NCBI RefSeq assembly: GCF_013314535.1
Contig: NZ_JABUAE010000029.1
Span: 1-60,148 of the forward strand
Origin: Bacillus sp. Xin1
GTDB taxonomy: Bacteria; Bacillota; Bacilli; Bacillales; Bacillaceae_G
Direction of reading: 5' to 3'
DNA length: 60,148 nt
Numbering within the stretch: position 1 is the first letter of the stretch; every line of letters begins with the position of its first letter. A program made the position numbers and the translations under genes. Shown piece by piece: positions 8,837 to 17,699 of this stretch. Under the pieces are notes generated by a model. That model was not told the origin of the DNA and ran no database searches. It saw only the letters and a list, made by a program, of their open reading frames with translations.

Positions 8837-9301
8837 ATGTTATATATTTGCATTGCCATACTAGCTGGAATCTCTATTGTAGTTGCAAGAATTATTAATG
8901 CTAACTTAGCAGCAAAAATTGGAATTTTCCAAGGAACATTTTTTAACTATATTACAGGACTGTTCTTTTCTTTTTTATTTTTACTCTTTAGCAATGAATC
9001 TCTTCACGTATCAACCGCAACATTACAATCTATACCATTTGTAGTGTATTTAGGAGGTTTAGTAGGTGTTATTGTAATCGTGCTGTCAAACTATATTACC
9101 CCTAAAATCTCATCTTTCTATTTAACGTTATTGATTTTTGTAGGGCAATTGTTTATGGGCGTTTTGATTGATTTTTTCAATTCAGGCGATGTGTCTATCG
9201 GCAAAATAATCGGAGGCTTTTTAGTATTACTTGGACTGACTTATAACTTAATACTGGATAAGACATACGAACCTGTGAAAAATAGTAGGGTGCAGCTCTA
9301 A
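8837..9301 (+). CDS. YdcZ/DUF606 family DMT-type membrane protein, second subunit
   Basis: A 154-residue partner of the preceding gene, 14 bp downstream with its own ACGGAGG site. Five hydrophobic helices are visible, starting with AILAGISIVVARIINANLA and ending in FLVLLGLTYNLIL. The short charged C-terminus (KTYEPVKNSR) is probably cytoplasmic. It most likely forms a heterodimer with the first subunit to give a ten-helix transporter. Confidence 0.8.
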   Translation: MLYICIAILAGISIVVARIINANLAAKIGIFQGTFFNYITGLFFSFLFLLFSNESLHVSTATLQSIPFVVYLGGLVGVIVIVLSNYITPKISSFYLTLLIFVGQLFMGVLIDFFNSGDVSIGKIIGGFLVLLGLTYNLILDKTYEPVKNSRVQL

Positions 9302-9412
9302 CAACAGATAGAGTGATGCTTTAATCATTGGGGCATAATTACCTGTTAGTGCAAGATAAAAAACAGAGAGATGAGTTTATCAAGACCTAAATTAAAAAAA
9401 GATAAATAATTT

Positions 9413-9456
9413 AAAGGAGATTACATATTTTATATGACTAATATGTAATCTCCTTT
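9413..9456 (+). terminator. terminator downstream of the ydcZ pair
   Basis: A perfect 17-bp stem, AAAGGAGATTACATATT (9413-9429) with its complement at 9440-9456, loop of 10 nt. Confidence 0.75.
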
Positions 9457-9460
9457 CTTA

Positions 9461-9487
9461 TTCAACAATCGCGCCCGATTGTTGAAT
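9461..9487. repeat. TTCAACAATCG hairpin, dispersed motif
   Basis: TTCAACAATCG and CGATTGTTGAA pair around a 4-nt loop. A close relative (TCAACAAT / ATTGTTGA) stands at 17540-17563, each time in gene-free DNA. Confidence 0.4.
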
Positions 9488-9808
9488 ATGCTTATTGAAG
9501 AAAAGCACCCCTTTACTTTAAGTACAGGACTTCACAACCTTTTTTACGGCTCATTAAACTCAATTCCTATTGTGTTGTACATGCAAAAAGACGTCTTCTT
9601 ATTTAAGAAAAGCGCCCAACTGTTAAACAATGAAATATGCGAAAGATCTCTCTGCAAATACGTTCTAATTTATTTGACTATCACACCAGTTTAGCCATCC
9701 ATAAAACAGGAAAATCACCCGCTTCACCATATAGAGAATGTAAAGTGGTTTCACACCTTCAATATTGCTTCTACGGCTGGGCGAGGAAGGTCGCGGAATT
9801 ATGGTGCT

Positions 9809-10306
9809 TTAGGACCAATCAACGCCGCCCCAAGAGGATTGCAACTTTCGCAACAGAACAATTTGGCCGAGATGATATGTATCGTGCATCATGATATTGC
9901 TGAGTAAACGCTCAATAGAGTACCTGTTAGCTGCATACGGAGCTTTTAACTTTTCATCGTCAAGGTCCGCAATGACCGTTTTTAATTTATTCATGACTTC
10001 ATTGAGGCGCTGCACTGTCTGGGTCCACCCAATTTCGTCTTCTGGATCCCCCGGATTTCCAAAGGTTTCTTCATTGTCTTCTGCCTTATGCGGATTCTCT
10101 GTTACCTTGATTCGATGGATTACGTCTTCATTCCAAAATATCAAGTGGTTGACAATCTGCCAAATCGAATTGCTGATTCCCGAACTTGTCCATGCTGCCT
10201 CAGCTGCGCTGACTCCATGAAGCGCCTGATCCATAGATGCAAACCAATCATTCTCATGACAATGCATGTCGAGTTGTTCTAAAAACATTTTGGTTACAAC
10301 TTGCAT
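9809..10306 (-). CDS. DinB superfamily protein
   Basis: A 165-residue four-helix protein of the DinB/YfiT superfamily. The three histidines expected for the metal site are visible in IVNHLIFWNED and MMHDTYHLGQ. DinB-like proteins are linked to DNA damage or act as thiol transferases (the bacillithiol S-transferase BstA is in this superfamily), but the activity here is not known. A GAGGAG site precedes the ATG. GC content is higher than in the flanks and matches the VOC gene at 11.7-12.7 kb, so it probably arrived with that block. Confidence 0.8.
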   Translation of the reverse strand: MQVVTKMFLEQLDMHCHENDWFASMDQALHGVSAAEAAWTSSGISNSIWQIVNHLIFWNEDVIHRIKVTENPHKAEDNEETFGNPGDPEDEIGWTQTVQRLNEVMNKLKTVIADLDDEKLKAPYAANRYSIERLLSNIMMHDTYHLGQIVLLRKLQSSWGGVDWS

Positions 10307-10429
10307 ACAACCAATCTCCTCACTGTTTAGTATAATCTTTCAAAGTTAAAAGACAAGAAAAAATCTGACTATAGTATAATTAATCGGTCCTAAAAAGGTA
10401 AAAACCAAATCCAAGCGGTCCCTTCCATA

Positions 10430-10537
10430 TTAGACATATCTTTCTCTCCAGCTTCTAATTCTCTCCAACATGGCAGGGTAATCCGAAATTTCCGAGTGAC
10501 GATAACAATAATCCTCAATCAACTTCGAAAAAGCCAT
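10430..10537 (-). pseudogene. short coding remnant, 35 residues
   Basis: An ATG-initiated frame reading MAFSKLIEDYCYRHSEIS and ending ERIRSWRERYV. Its amphipathic, protein-like composition suggests the C-terminal end of a lost gene. No ribosome site is seen and the parent family is not recognised. Confidence 0.3.
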
Positions 10538-10700
10538 TCATACGCATAAAATAACCTTCATTTTCGACTGTCGGCCATATAACGAAAAAATATTCTCAAT
10601 GAAATACTCCAATCATTTATATTGGGAATACAACAAAACCATGATCACTATGACTTATTCGGCTCATCCAGCTTTTATTCCTTCATCATGACAAGTAAAG

Positions 10701-10741
10701 TACTCTATAGGACAGACCTTTTTAAGTGTCTACTCTATAGG
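10701..10741. repeat. pair of direct repeats, possible IS end relics
   Basis: TACTCTATAGG occurs twice, 30 bp apart, each followed by an A/G-GGACA-like stretch. This resembles terminal repeats of IS3-family elements left after loss of the body, but no transposase sequence remains. Confidence 0.3.
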
Positions 10742-10798
10742 GGACATTTTATTTTTCTAGTTGAACTGTTGGCTAAACGACATACCTGGCCTTTGATT

Positions 10799-11737
10799 TT
10801 ATAAGTGGCTTAATTCATATAATGCTTTGGCATAGATGGCTGTCGCTTTGATTAAATCATCGATTTCTATAAATTCATCAATTTGGTGAGAGCTATCTAC
10901 CTTACCAGGGAAAAGCGCACCGTAAGCCACTGCATTTTTCATTAACGCTGCATATGTTGCCCCGCCCGATGTTAAAAGTGTGGGTTCATCCCCTGTAATC
11001 GATTGATAAGCCGATTGTAGTGTTTTAATCATTGGATGATCGGCAGGGATATAATGTGTAGAGAATTGTTGCGCATCAGCGATTGTAAAATGGCAGGTCT
11101 CAGCTTTTTTCGTGATCATTTCAATGGTATGTTGGTGATCATTATTTAATGGGATTCGAATGTTCAACTGAATTGATCCACCTGTATGATTGTAATTAAA
11201 AATGCCGGCATTAACCGTTAAAGGTCCGAGCACATCTTCACTGTATTAGATTCCCAACTCTTCCCAAAAAGGATCTCTATATAGGCTGTTTTCGGCAAAT
11301 GTGATAAATGATTTGTCACTACCCGCAAAGCTTAATGAGTTTAAGAAATGCAGGCACTCCAGTCCGGTATTCACTCCATTTTGCGGTTCCATACCATGCA
11401 CAGTTTTACCGTAAAGGGTTAAAATAATCGTTTCACCAGACTTGCTGACCTCTCCATGCAGCCCCTGTTCCGTACAATATGTTTTAAAACGATTCACAAG
11501 TTCCTCAGGTTGTTTCGTTTTAATTTCAGCAACGGCTTTTCCAGGTACCATGTTTCCCCTGTCACTCGAAGAAAAGTTAACTAAAATAGTTCCATGTTTT
11601 TCTTCTTCACTGCCATTTAAAGTCAGTTTCACGTTAATTTGCCCTTTTTCGGCGTGCATCATCGGAAATTCATTATCAGGAGAAAAACCGTAAGTTGGCG
11701 CGGGTTCTACGTCAAGATAATGTTTCATACAGAGCAT
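10799..11737 (-). pseudogene. PepV-like M20 dipeptidase, N-terminally truncated with an in-frame stop
   Basis: Two adjacent frames make the C-terminal two thirds of a Zn-dependent dipeptidase of the PepV type (M20 family). The first part contains YLDVEPAPTYGFSPDNEFP and the lid domain; the second contains TSGGATYAA and the metal-ligand region ALFPGKVDSSHQIDEF. They are in the same frame, separated by one TAA at 11246-11248 (EELGI-stop-YSEDVLGPL), probably a CAA to TAA change. The catalytic N-terminal part is missing: the sequence begins exactly where the VOC gene ends, marking a recombination joint. Confidence 0.8.
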
Positions 11738-12699
11738 ACCGCTTTCCTGAACACAATAGCAGTACCAAGCGCCGAGGCCGCCGGTACGAAGAGGTCGCCC
11801 GAGTTCGTCTCCGCTATCGGTAAACCATTCTCTTCGAGATAACTTCGAGTGTGGGAGATGTCGCTCACTGCTACCGCGTACCCGGCGAATCCCGACACTG
11901 GGGGGGCCACCTCTCCTGGTAGCAGCTCTGACAACCGCGATCCGGGAACGATTGTGATGCGAGCTCCTTCCAAGTTGAAGATGTGCGTCACTCCATCCGT
12001 CCGGACCTCACAATCCAAGTATCGGCCGTATCGCTCAGTGAATTCGTCCAGCTCAGAATCGTCTACGCATAAGATTGATTCGACTAGATCCGTCGCCCCA
12101 TTCGGATGGTTCGGAGGTATTTGCTCCTTCATTATGGCTAAGGGAGGATTTTCCGCTGCAGCCAGACGACCTTCGTGCACGTTGTCCCCGTCAATTTCCA
12201 AATAGCGCACGGGAATAAGTTGAATTCCCCCGGACATCTCAAGAGGTCGTTGCACGGTGTTAACGCCGCTATGACTGATTCCACTCCGTTGGAAACGATC
12301 CGCTGTCTGGTCGGCGGCCTCGGTACCGAAACAAAGAATATGCGCTCCTTCATAACGGGACAGACATCTGGAGACAGTATCGACAGTGCGTTTGATTTTT
12401 CCGATTATTGCTTGGAGCACATTCGGCGGTGCCTGCAGCGGAACGAGTTTTGCATTGCTCGGAATCCTCGCGCCTTTCTCGGCAACCGTTACGATTTCGA
12501 TGAAGCTGCCCAAAAACTCGGCATGAGAATTGGCTGCTCCGAATGGCTTCAGAGATTCTCCCTCATTTTCGGCCATTGCCGGATAGGACGGCGGCGAACA
12601 GACAAATCCCAGTTTTCTGTACAGCTCGAGTGCAGCTTCCATATCGGAGACTACATGACCGACGTGATGAATGAATTTGATTTCAGCATGCATCTGCAT
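11725..12699 (-). CDS. glyoxalase-like VOC domain protein
   Basis: A 324-residue protein with an N-terminal VOC unit (HHVGHVVSDMEAALELYRKLGF) and a second VOC-like unit after about residue 200, as in the Glyoxalase_3-like family. It starts at the ATG with AAGGAGAG ahead. The function is not known. The C-terminus (VFRKAVCSV) may have been changed at the joint with the PepV remnant, because the two overlap by 13 bp there. Base composition is much richer in GC than the chromosome around it, like that of the DinB gene, pointing to transfer from a higher-GC Firmicute. Confidence 0.75.
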   Translation of the reverse strand: MQMHAEIKFIHHVGHVVSDMEAALELYRKLGFVCSPPSYPAMAENEGESLKPFGAANSHAEFLGSFIEIVTVAEKGARIPSNAKLVPLQAPPNVLQAIIGKIKRTVDTVSRCLSRYEGAHILCFGTEAADQTADRFQRSGISHSGVNTVQRPLEMSGGIQLIPVRYLEIDGDNVHEGRLAAAENPPLAIMKEQIPPNHPNGATDLVESILCVDDSELDEFTERYGRYLDCEVRTDGVTHIFNLEGARITIVPGSRLSELLPGEVAPPVSGFAGYAVAVSDISHTRSYLEENGLPIAETNSGDLFVPAASALGTAIVFRKAVCSV

Positions 12700-12764
12700 C
12701 CACTCTCCTTGAATTCAATAATTGTGATAAAAGAAAAGTTTATTTTAATTACATTGAACAATTT

Positions 12765-12907
12765 GGGATAGAGACACATAACTATCAAGCTAAAGTTTTA
12801 TTGCACCTCTAGAACGAAATTTTTAGGCTTTCTTGTAACGAAGAAGCTTATTTATCGTTTTTGGGGTGACTTATTTTCTTAAGTTGATGGCAATGTGGTG
12901 GTACCCC
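12765..12907. repeat. bcr1-like repeat copy with target duplication
   Basis: A degenerate 143-bp copy: the left end resembles the consensus up to CTATCAAGCTAA, the middle holds an inverted pair (CGAAATTTTTAG..), and the right end AAGTTGATGG-CAATGTGG-TGGTACCCC is well kept. AATTT flanks both ends (12760-12764 and 12908-12912), a 5-bp duplication of the kind reported for bcr1, so this is an insertion rather than a chance similarity. Confidence 0.75.
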
Positions 12908-13254
12908 AATTTATAATCCTTTGTTTAGTTGATTATTCTTATTTTTAAGAACCTCGATGCTTTACATCTGCGGATACGCCTCCTGCTATAGGCTATGTCC
13001 TCCTCCAAAACCAATTAATCCCTTATATAATTCCTTTGTTTTATACTCTTTTGCGTATAGTATGTAGTCTTTTATTTTTAACTAATTTATTCTGAAAAGA
13101 CTACGGAAATTATCGAACTTTATTTTAAACCTACACCCTACTCTTCTGTTCCATGCCTTCCATCAAAAATAAATACCCTTTAACTATAATAATAGCTAAA
13201 GGGATATAACAGTACGACTTTATTCTAGCGCCACAATCGTAAATAGAAGAACAC
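12908..13254. other. gene-free stretch
   Basis: No gene is supported. It contains a copy of the short motif TTATCGAACTTTATTTTAAA near 13107-13127, related to the tandem motifs at about 1.0 kb, and the terminator listed next. Confidence 0.4.
13174..13206 (-). terminator. terminator of the aminotransferase gene
   Basis: CCCTTTA (13176-13182) pairs with TAAAGGG (13197-13203), with further pairing inside the loop. Confidence 0.6.
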
Positions 13255-14469
13255 TTAGCTTGTCAATGCGACTGATTTAGAGATACAAGAAATGAATTGA
13301 TGAATAAATTCATCGATTTCAGCTTTTGTAATAATATAAGGGGGAAGTAGACGAATAATATTCCCTTGTGTAACATCGACTAGCATTCCTTTATCCAATA
13401 ATTCTAATTGTAGTTTTTTCACATTTTCATTCGTATCATGAATACTAATTCCAAACATCATCCCACAGTGACGTATTTCTTTAATAAGATAAGGGTTTTC
13501 CTTCTGAATTTCTTGAAGTTTAGTATTTAAATATAGTGACATTTCATAAGACCTTTCCATTAAACCATCGTCAATTAATGTTTTTAATATAGCTAAACCT
13601 AAAGCTGTACCAATCGGTGAATGTGCAAACGTCGTTCCATGATCGCCTGGTGAGAATATATCATAAAGTCGTGAACCTACTATTATCCCTCCTAACGGTG
13701 TACCGCCACCTGCTCCTTTACCAAATTGAATAATATCAGGTGTAATATCAAAATGCTGATAAGCAAACAATTTTCCCGTTCTCCCTATCCCACTTTGCAC
13801 CTCGTCAACAATAAATAACAAATTATACTGTCTGCAAAGCTCTTCCACACCCTTTAAATATTCACCCGACAAAGGATATACCCCGCCACTTCCTAATACT
13901 GGCTCTAGCATAATAGCAATTGGGTTTTCCTTGCGTATCGTTCTTTCTAGTTCCTCTAAATTTTCTCGTTCCACTTCATATACAGGAATAGATGTACGTG
14001 GAAAATTTTGATATATACTTTCTTGTCTTGTAAAGTGAAGAGCACCTAATGTACGTCCGTGAAAGCTTTCTTTAAGTACAATCACACCATCACGTTTCTG
14101 ATTTGTTATCTGTCTGTACTTATGGATTAATTTTAAGGTTGCCTCAGTAGCCTCTGCACCAGAGGTTGTATAATAGACTTTCCCGTTCTTTAAAGAATGT
14201 TCCACTAATTTTTGAGCGTACTCAATAGCTGCTGGGTTTAAGAAATGAAAGGGAAGATGTAAACATCTCGTACTTTGTTCAAAGGTAGCTTTTATAAGAT
14301 TAGGATGATTGTAGCCTAATATATTCACTCCTACACCAGAAAATAAATCCAAATATTCTTTACCATTCACATCATAAAGCTTACAACCTTCTCCCTTTTC
14401 TATAGCAACTGGCATGCGGTGATACGCAGACATTACATATTCTTTATCTAATTGAAACCAATCGGTCAT
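13255..14469 (-). CDS. class III PLP-dependent aminotransferase
   Basis: A 404-residue enzyme of the acetylornithine/ornithine/4-aminobutyrate aminotransferase group. Visible landmarks are the GVGVNILGYNHP substrate loop, TTSGAEATEATLK phosphate-binding loop, FHGRTLGAL, the LFIVDEVQSGIGRTG motif with the PLP-ring Asp, and the FGKGAGGGTPLGG lysine that forms the Schiff base. It stands 287 bp downstream of ddl on the same strand. The context (D-Ala ligase plus PLP-type regulator) suggests a role in an amino-acid precursor of the wall or in D-amino acid supply, but the substrate cannot be read from sequence. Confidence 0.85.
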   Translation of the reverse strand: MTDWFQLDKEYVMSAYHRMPVAIEKGEGCKLYDVNGKEYLDLFSGVGVNILGYNHPNLIKATFEQSTRCLHLPFHFLNPAAIEYAQKLVEHSLKNGKVYYTTSGAEATEATLKLIHKYRQITNQKRDGVIVLKESFHGRTLGALHFTRQESIYQNFPRTSIPVYEVERENLEELERTIRKENPIAIMLEPVLGSGGVYPLSGEYLKGVEELCRQYNLLFIVDEVQSGIGRTGKLFAYQHFDITPDIIQFGKGAGGGTPLGGIIVGSRLYDIFSPGDHGTTFAHSPIGTALGLAILKTLIDDGLMERSYEMSLYLNTKLQEIQKENPYLIKEIRHCGMMFGISIHDTNENVKKLQLELLDKGMLVDVTQGNIIRLLPPYIITKAEIDEFIHQFISCISKSVALTS

Positions 14470-14507
14470 GCATGATTCCCCCTAGGTGTAATCATAGTAT
14501 TTTTACA

Positions 14508-14577
14508 TTTTCTAACACAAAAATTCGGTACAACTTCTGAATTGACTACACCGTCATCCGATTTACGTGTTAGAAAA
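14508..14577 (-). promoter_or_regulatory. inverted repeat in the aminotransferase leader
   Basis: TTTTCTAACAC (14508-14518) and GTGTTAGAAAA (14567-14577) form a perfect 11-bp stem around a 48-nt loop, directly before the aminotransferase start. It may be an RNA structure in the 5' leader or a protein site; no known riboswitch was recognised. Confidence 0.4.
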
Positions 14578-14756
14578 AATATATGAGCATAGAATTTTTA
14601 TTTATTGTCCTTTTCAATAATCTTATATATTTAGCGAATGATAGAAAAAACGAGATACTTTTTTGTTCCTACAACTATCAGAAACTGAGCAACTAAAAAT
14701 AATAATTTCATCAGAATTTTCAGTTTATAAATTATATTTAAATATTATTAATGCTA

Positions 14757-15671
14757 TTAAAAACCTTCACTCCTTCTAACTTGTAAGGAGGTTTCAATAA
14801 TCATATCTAATAGCTTGTTATAAGAAATTCCCGCTGCATGGGCACTTTTAGGCAGTAAGCTACTTTTTGTCATCCCCGGTAATGTATTCACTTCCATCAC
14901 ATATGGGATTCCGTCTTTTATCATCATATCCACTCTCGCATAAACACTACATTTTAATGTTTTATAACACGCCATTGCAGCTTCTGCGACACGTTCATAT
15001 GTTGCAGGCGGAAGTTCTACAACCTCTTCAATCGTAGCGACATCATCGTATTTCGCATGATAATCAAAAAATTCGGCCATATGTTGAATCGAAATAATCG
15101 GTAAAAGCTTTCCATCCAAAATAGAACATGTAATTTCTTCGCCTTTTATATATTTTTCAATCACGATTTCAGCATCCCATTTGAATACATCTTCAAGAGA
15201 GGCAAGTAAAGATTCCTTATCGTATACGATCTTTACTCCTACACTGGAACCACCCGAGTTCGGTTTTACTACTAACGGATATCCCATTTTATCTATTTCA
15301 TCAAGCTGAAGCTCTTCCCTATTTGAAAGATGAATCCAATCTGGTGTTTGAATCCCATCATAACGAATCATTTTTTTCGAAAGATTTTTATCCATACAAA
15401 TACCGCTTGATAGCATGCCGCTTCCGGTATATGGAACACCTAGCGTTTCTAATGTACCTTGAATCGTGCCGTCCTCCCCATATTCTCCATGAAGTGCTAA
15501 CAATGCAATATCAAGATCGCTTCCTTTTTCAACAAGCTCTTTTTTATCATGTAGTGTAATAGGGACAATTTCATACTTACTCTTATCCAAATGTGCAATC
15601 ATTTCTTCCCCCGTCATGAGGGATACTTGTTTTTCAGAGGACACGCCTCCCATAATAACGCCAACTCTCAT
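14757..15671 (-). CDS. ddl: D-alanine--D-alanine ligase
   Basis: A 304-residue ATP-grasp enzyme making D-Ala-D-Ala for peptidoglycan. The N-terminus GGVSSEKQVSLMTG, the KPNSGGSSVGVKI ATP loop, the FFDYHAKYDD omega loop and the MEVNTLPGMT metal/ATP motif are all present. The omega-loop tyrosine typical of D-Ala-D-Ala ligases is kept (AKY), rather than the Phe of D-lactate ligases, so a vancomycin-resistance type is unlikely. The ATG overlaps the regulator stop (ATGA), meaning tight coupling. The B. cereus group usually has another ddl, so this may be a paralogue. Confidence 0.9.
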   Translation of the reverse strand: MRVGVIMGGVSSEKQVSLMTGEEMIAHLDKSKYEIVPITLHDKKELVEKGSDLDIALLALHGEYGEDGTIQGTLETLGVPYTGSGMLSSGICMDKNLSKKMIRYDGIQTPDWIHLSNREELQLDEIDKMGYPLVVKPNSGGSSVGVKIVYDKESLLASLEDVFKWDAEIVIEKYIKGEEITCSILDGKLLPIISIQHMAEFFDYHAKYDDVATIEEVVELPPATYERVAEAAMACYKTLKCSVYARVDMMIKDGIPYVMEVNTLPGMTKSSLLPKSAHAAGISYNKLLDMIIETSLQVRRSEGF

Positions 15672-17125
15672 TTTTCCAACTCCTCATATTCATTTTTCAA
15701 CGTATCACCAATGATCTTTATTCCATTGAGAATATCCTCTTCTTTTAACCGGGAAAATCCTAATCGAAATGTATTGCTGCCCTTTCCATCTGTGTAAAAG
15801 ACATCTCCAGGAGAAAAAACAACTCCTTTTTCATAACATTTTTTCAAAAGTGTACGTGCATGTATTCCTTCTTCTAATTCTATAAAAAGATGAAGTCCTC
15901 CATCTCCAGTCATTCTTTTATATGGAATGTATTTCTTACAAGAATGAAGGGCTAGTTCATATTTTTTCTTATAAATGGCCTTGGCCTTTTTTAAATATTT
16001 TTCGAAATAGCCGTCATGTAAATATTGATAAAGCACTGCCTGATCCAATGTGGACGTATGAATATTACGTGCCCTTTTCATACTCTCCAAGTAGTGGATT
16101 AATTTCTTATCCGCTAAAATCCAACCGACACGTAAACCCGGAAAAAGAACTTTTGAAAAACTACTAATATAAATAACGTTGTTCCCGGGTCCAGAAAACG
16201 TCAATAACGGCGCTAAATGTGAACCTGAATAACGCAACTCCTCATTAAAGCCATCTTCTACAATTGGAATTTTATATTTTGAAAAAAGCTTCATCATTTC
16301 AGATCTTTTTTCGGAGGAGGTGACAATCCCAGTAGGGTTATGGTAGGAAGGAATTAGATAAGCAAAATCAAAATCTGTTTCCGCCAAACTTTTCTCAACT
16401 TGACAAATATCGATACCATCATCCTTCATCTCTATACCATGGATTTCATATCCATGTAATCGAAATAGCTTTAATGCAGTATGATGGGTAGGGTTTTCAC
16501 AAATAATACGCCCGGATTTTTTAGCAAAAGAAGACAAAAAAATATCCAGACCCTCAGTGAAGCCATTCGTAATGAGAATATCTTTATTGGAAGTGTCTAC
16601 GCCTTTCATTTCCATATAATGAAGAAGGTAATGAATTAAGGGTCTATACCCTTTGGCATATCCGTAGTTCAAAATAATATCTCCTTCATTGGATAACCTC
16701 GTTAAAAAAGCTCGTTTAAAATTTTCGACATCAAAAAGCTTTTCATCCGGGGCAATGCTATTGAATGAAATCATACCTTTTTCCCAGCGAACACCGTGCT
16801 TCATTAAATCCAATTCATCGGCTTGAAAAGTTACTTCATTAAGCTTTTCTTCCCAATTTAGTTCGATGGACGGCGTTTTGGATGCATCAACTTTCCCTAC
16901 AAAATTTCCTTTTCCCTTTATCGCATAAATTAGGCCTTCTTGCTCTAATTCTGCGTAAGTAGTAAGAATAGTCGTTCTGCTAACCGATAATAAATTGCTT
17001 AATTCTCGGGTAGATGGGAGCTTCTGATGCTCCAATAGTTGGCCTTTCATAATCATTTTTTTCAAATGATCCTTTAATTGAATATAAACTGGGCGGTTGT
17101 CTCCAAACTCAAAATCATTAAACAC
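15668..17125 (-). CDS. MocR-type regulator (GntR helix-turn-helix fused to aminotransferase-like domain)
   Basis: A 485-residue protein with an N-terminal winged helix (YIQLKDHLKKMIMKG, SRTTILTTYAELEQEGLI) linked to a fold type I aminotransferase domain that holds PLP as ligand. The PLP lysine is in ISSFSKVLFPGLRVGW and the domain carries the NGFTEGLDIFL and EDGFNEELRY motifs. Coupling by overlap with ddl matches DdlR, a MocR regulator known from Brevibacillus to activate ddl. It probably senses D-Ala or PLP status and controls its own operon. Confidence 0.88.
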   Translation of the reverse strand: MFNDFEFGDNRPVYIQLKDHLKKMIMKGQLLEHQKLPSTRELSNLLSVSRTTILTTYAELEQEGLIYAIKGKGNFVGKVDASKTPSIELNWEEKLNEVTFQADELDLMKHGVRWEKGMISFNSIAPDEKLFDVENFKRAFLTRLSNEGDIILNYGYAKGYRPLIHYLLHYMEMKGVDTSNKDILITNGFTEGLDIFLSSFAKKSGRIICENPTHHTALKLFRLHGYEIHGIEMKDDGIDICQVEKSLAETDFDFAYLIPSYHNPTGIVTSSEKRSEMMKLFSKYKIPIVEDGFNEELRYSGSHLAPLLTFSGPGNNVIYISSFSKVLFPGLRVGWILADKKLIHYLESMKRARNIHTSTLDQAVLYQYLHDGYFEKYLKKAKAIYKKKYELALHSCKKYIPYKRMTGDGGLHLFIELEEGIHARTLLKKCYEKGVVFSPGDVFYTDGKGSNTFRLGFSRLKEEDILNGIKIIGDTLKNEYEELEK

Positions 17126-17157
17126 TTCCTTGCCCTCCTTACCATCATTTTCACATA

Positions 17158-17209
17158 ATTATATCTATCTCAAAAGGTCCACTACATATGTATTTTCTTT
17201 AACTAGTGG
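17158..17209 (-). promoter_or_regulatory. regulator-ddl promoter with MocR-like half-sites
   Basis: On the minus strand a perfect TATAAT (plus 17158-17163) lacks a good -35. Instead, the -35 position is covered by one half-site of an inverted repeat, CCACTA (17179-17184) and TAGTGG (17204-17209). This is what is expected of an activator-dependent, autoregulated MocR promoter. Confidence 0.5.
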
Positions 17210-17282
17210 TATGGTTAAAAACACCATTCAGACAACTTTTTTACAAACATCATGAGTTTATTTTACATCTAATTTATAATAG

Positions 17283-17423
17283 GAAACCCTACATCTCATT
17301 TTAAGAGCCATTGAACATCCTAAGCAAGCCTTAGTTGAAGCTATTCGAGTAATGAAACAAACAGGGTTTCCCGAGAAACATTTTTGGACGTACAAAGAAA
17401 TATACGAGTTCATACAGAAATAA
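17283..17423 (+). pseudogene. C-terminal remnant of an unknown protein
   Basis: An open frame without start reads HPKQALVEAIRVMKQ then TGFPEKHFWTYKEIYEFIQK to a TAA. The composition is clearly protein-like, unlike the antisense frame. The family is not recognised; the 5' part of the gene is gone. Confidence 0.4.
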
Positions 17424-17699
17424 GGATAATTCTTAGAAAACACACTTAATAAAACAAATATGTATTTATACTTATATAAAATAATATGTTATGTGTAAAA
17501 TGACAAAAAAGTTGTTTAAAAAAATGCGAGTCATTCTATTCAACAATCGGGCTGAATTGTTGAGGAATTATAGACAGTAACCATCCTACTTGAATACGAT
17601 TAATGGTAAAATTGAGAAGCACAGAAGACTGTATAAAGAATACAAACTAGTTGGTTACAATTAAAAGGATTTTAATATTAAGGAAGGAAGTGCAAAACT

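Larger units (their letters stand above)
9302..9808. other. repeat-rich intergenic region
   Basis: No gene is supported. About 9311-9357 resembles the tail of the larger repeats at 34.2 and 35.5 kb (ending TGTTAGTGCAAGATAAA against TGTTAATGCGGGATAAA). A terminator and a TTCAACAATCG hairpin follow, then GC-richer sequence that begins the foreign-looking block. Confidence 0.4.
10307..10798. other. gene-free stretch with remnants
   Basis: Contains a short coding remnant at 10430-10537 and two direct copies of TACTCTATAGG (10701-10711 and 10731-10741), which look like collapsed insertion-sequence ends. Nothing else is supported. Confidence 0.4.

Noticed and set aside
9637-9894. An 85-codon plus-strand frame before the DinB gene
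   Set aside because: No ribosome site, mixed composition, and it overlaps the end of the DinB gene in antisense.
14757-15671. A vancomycin-resistance (D-Ala-D-Lac) ligase
   Set aside because: The omega-loop Tyr of D-Ala-D-Ala ligases is kept and there are no vanH/vanX neighbours.
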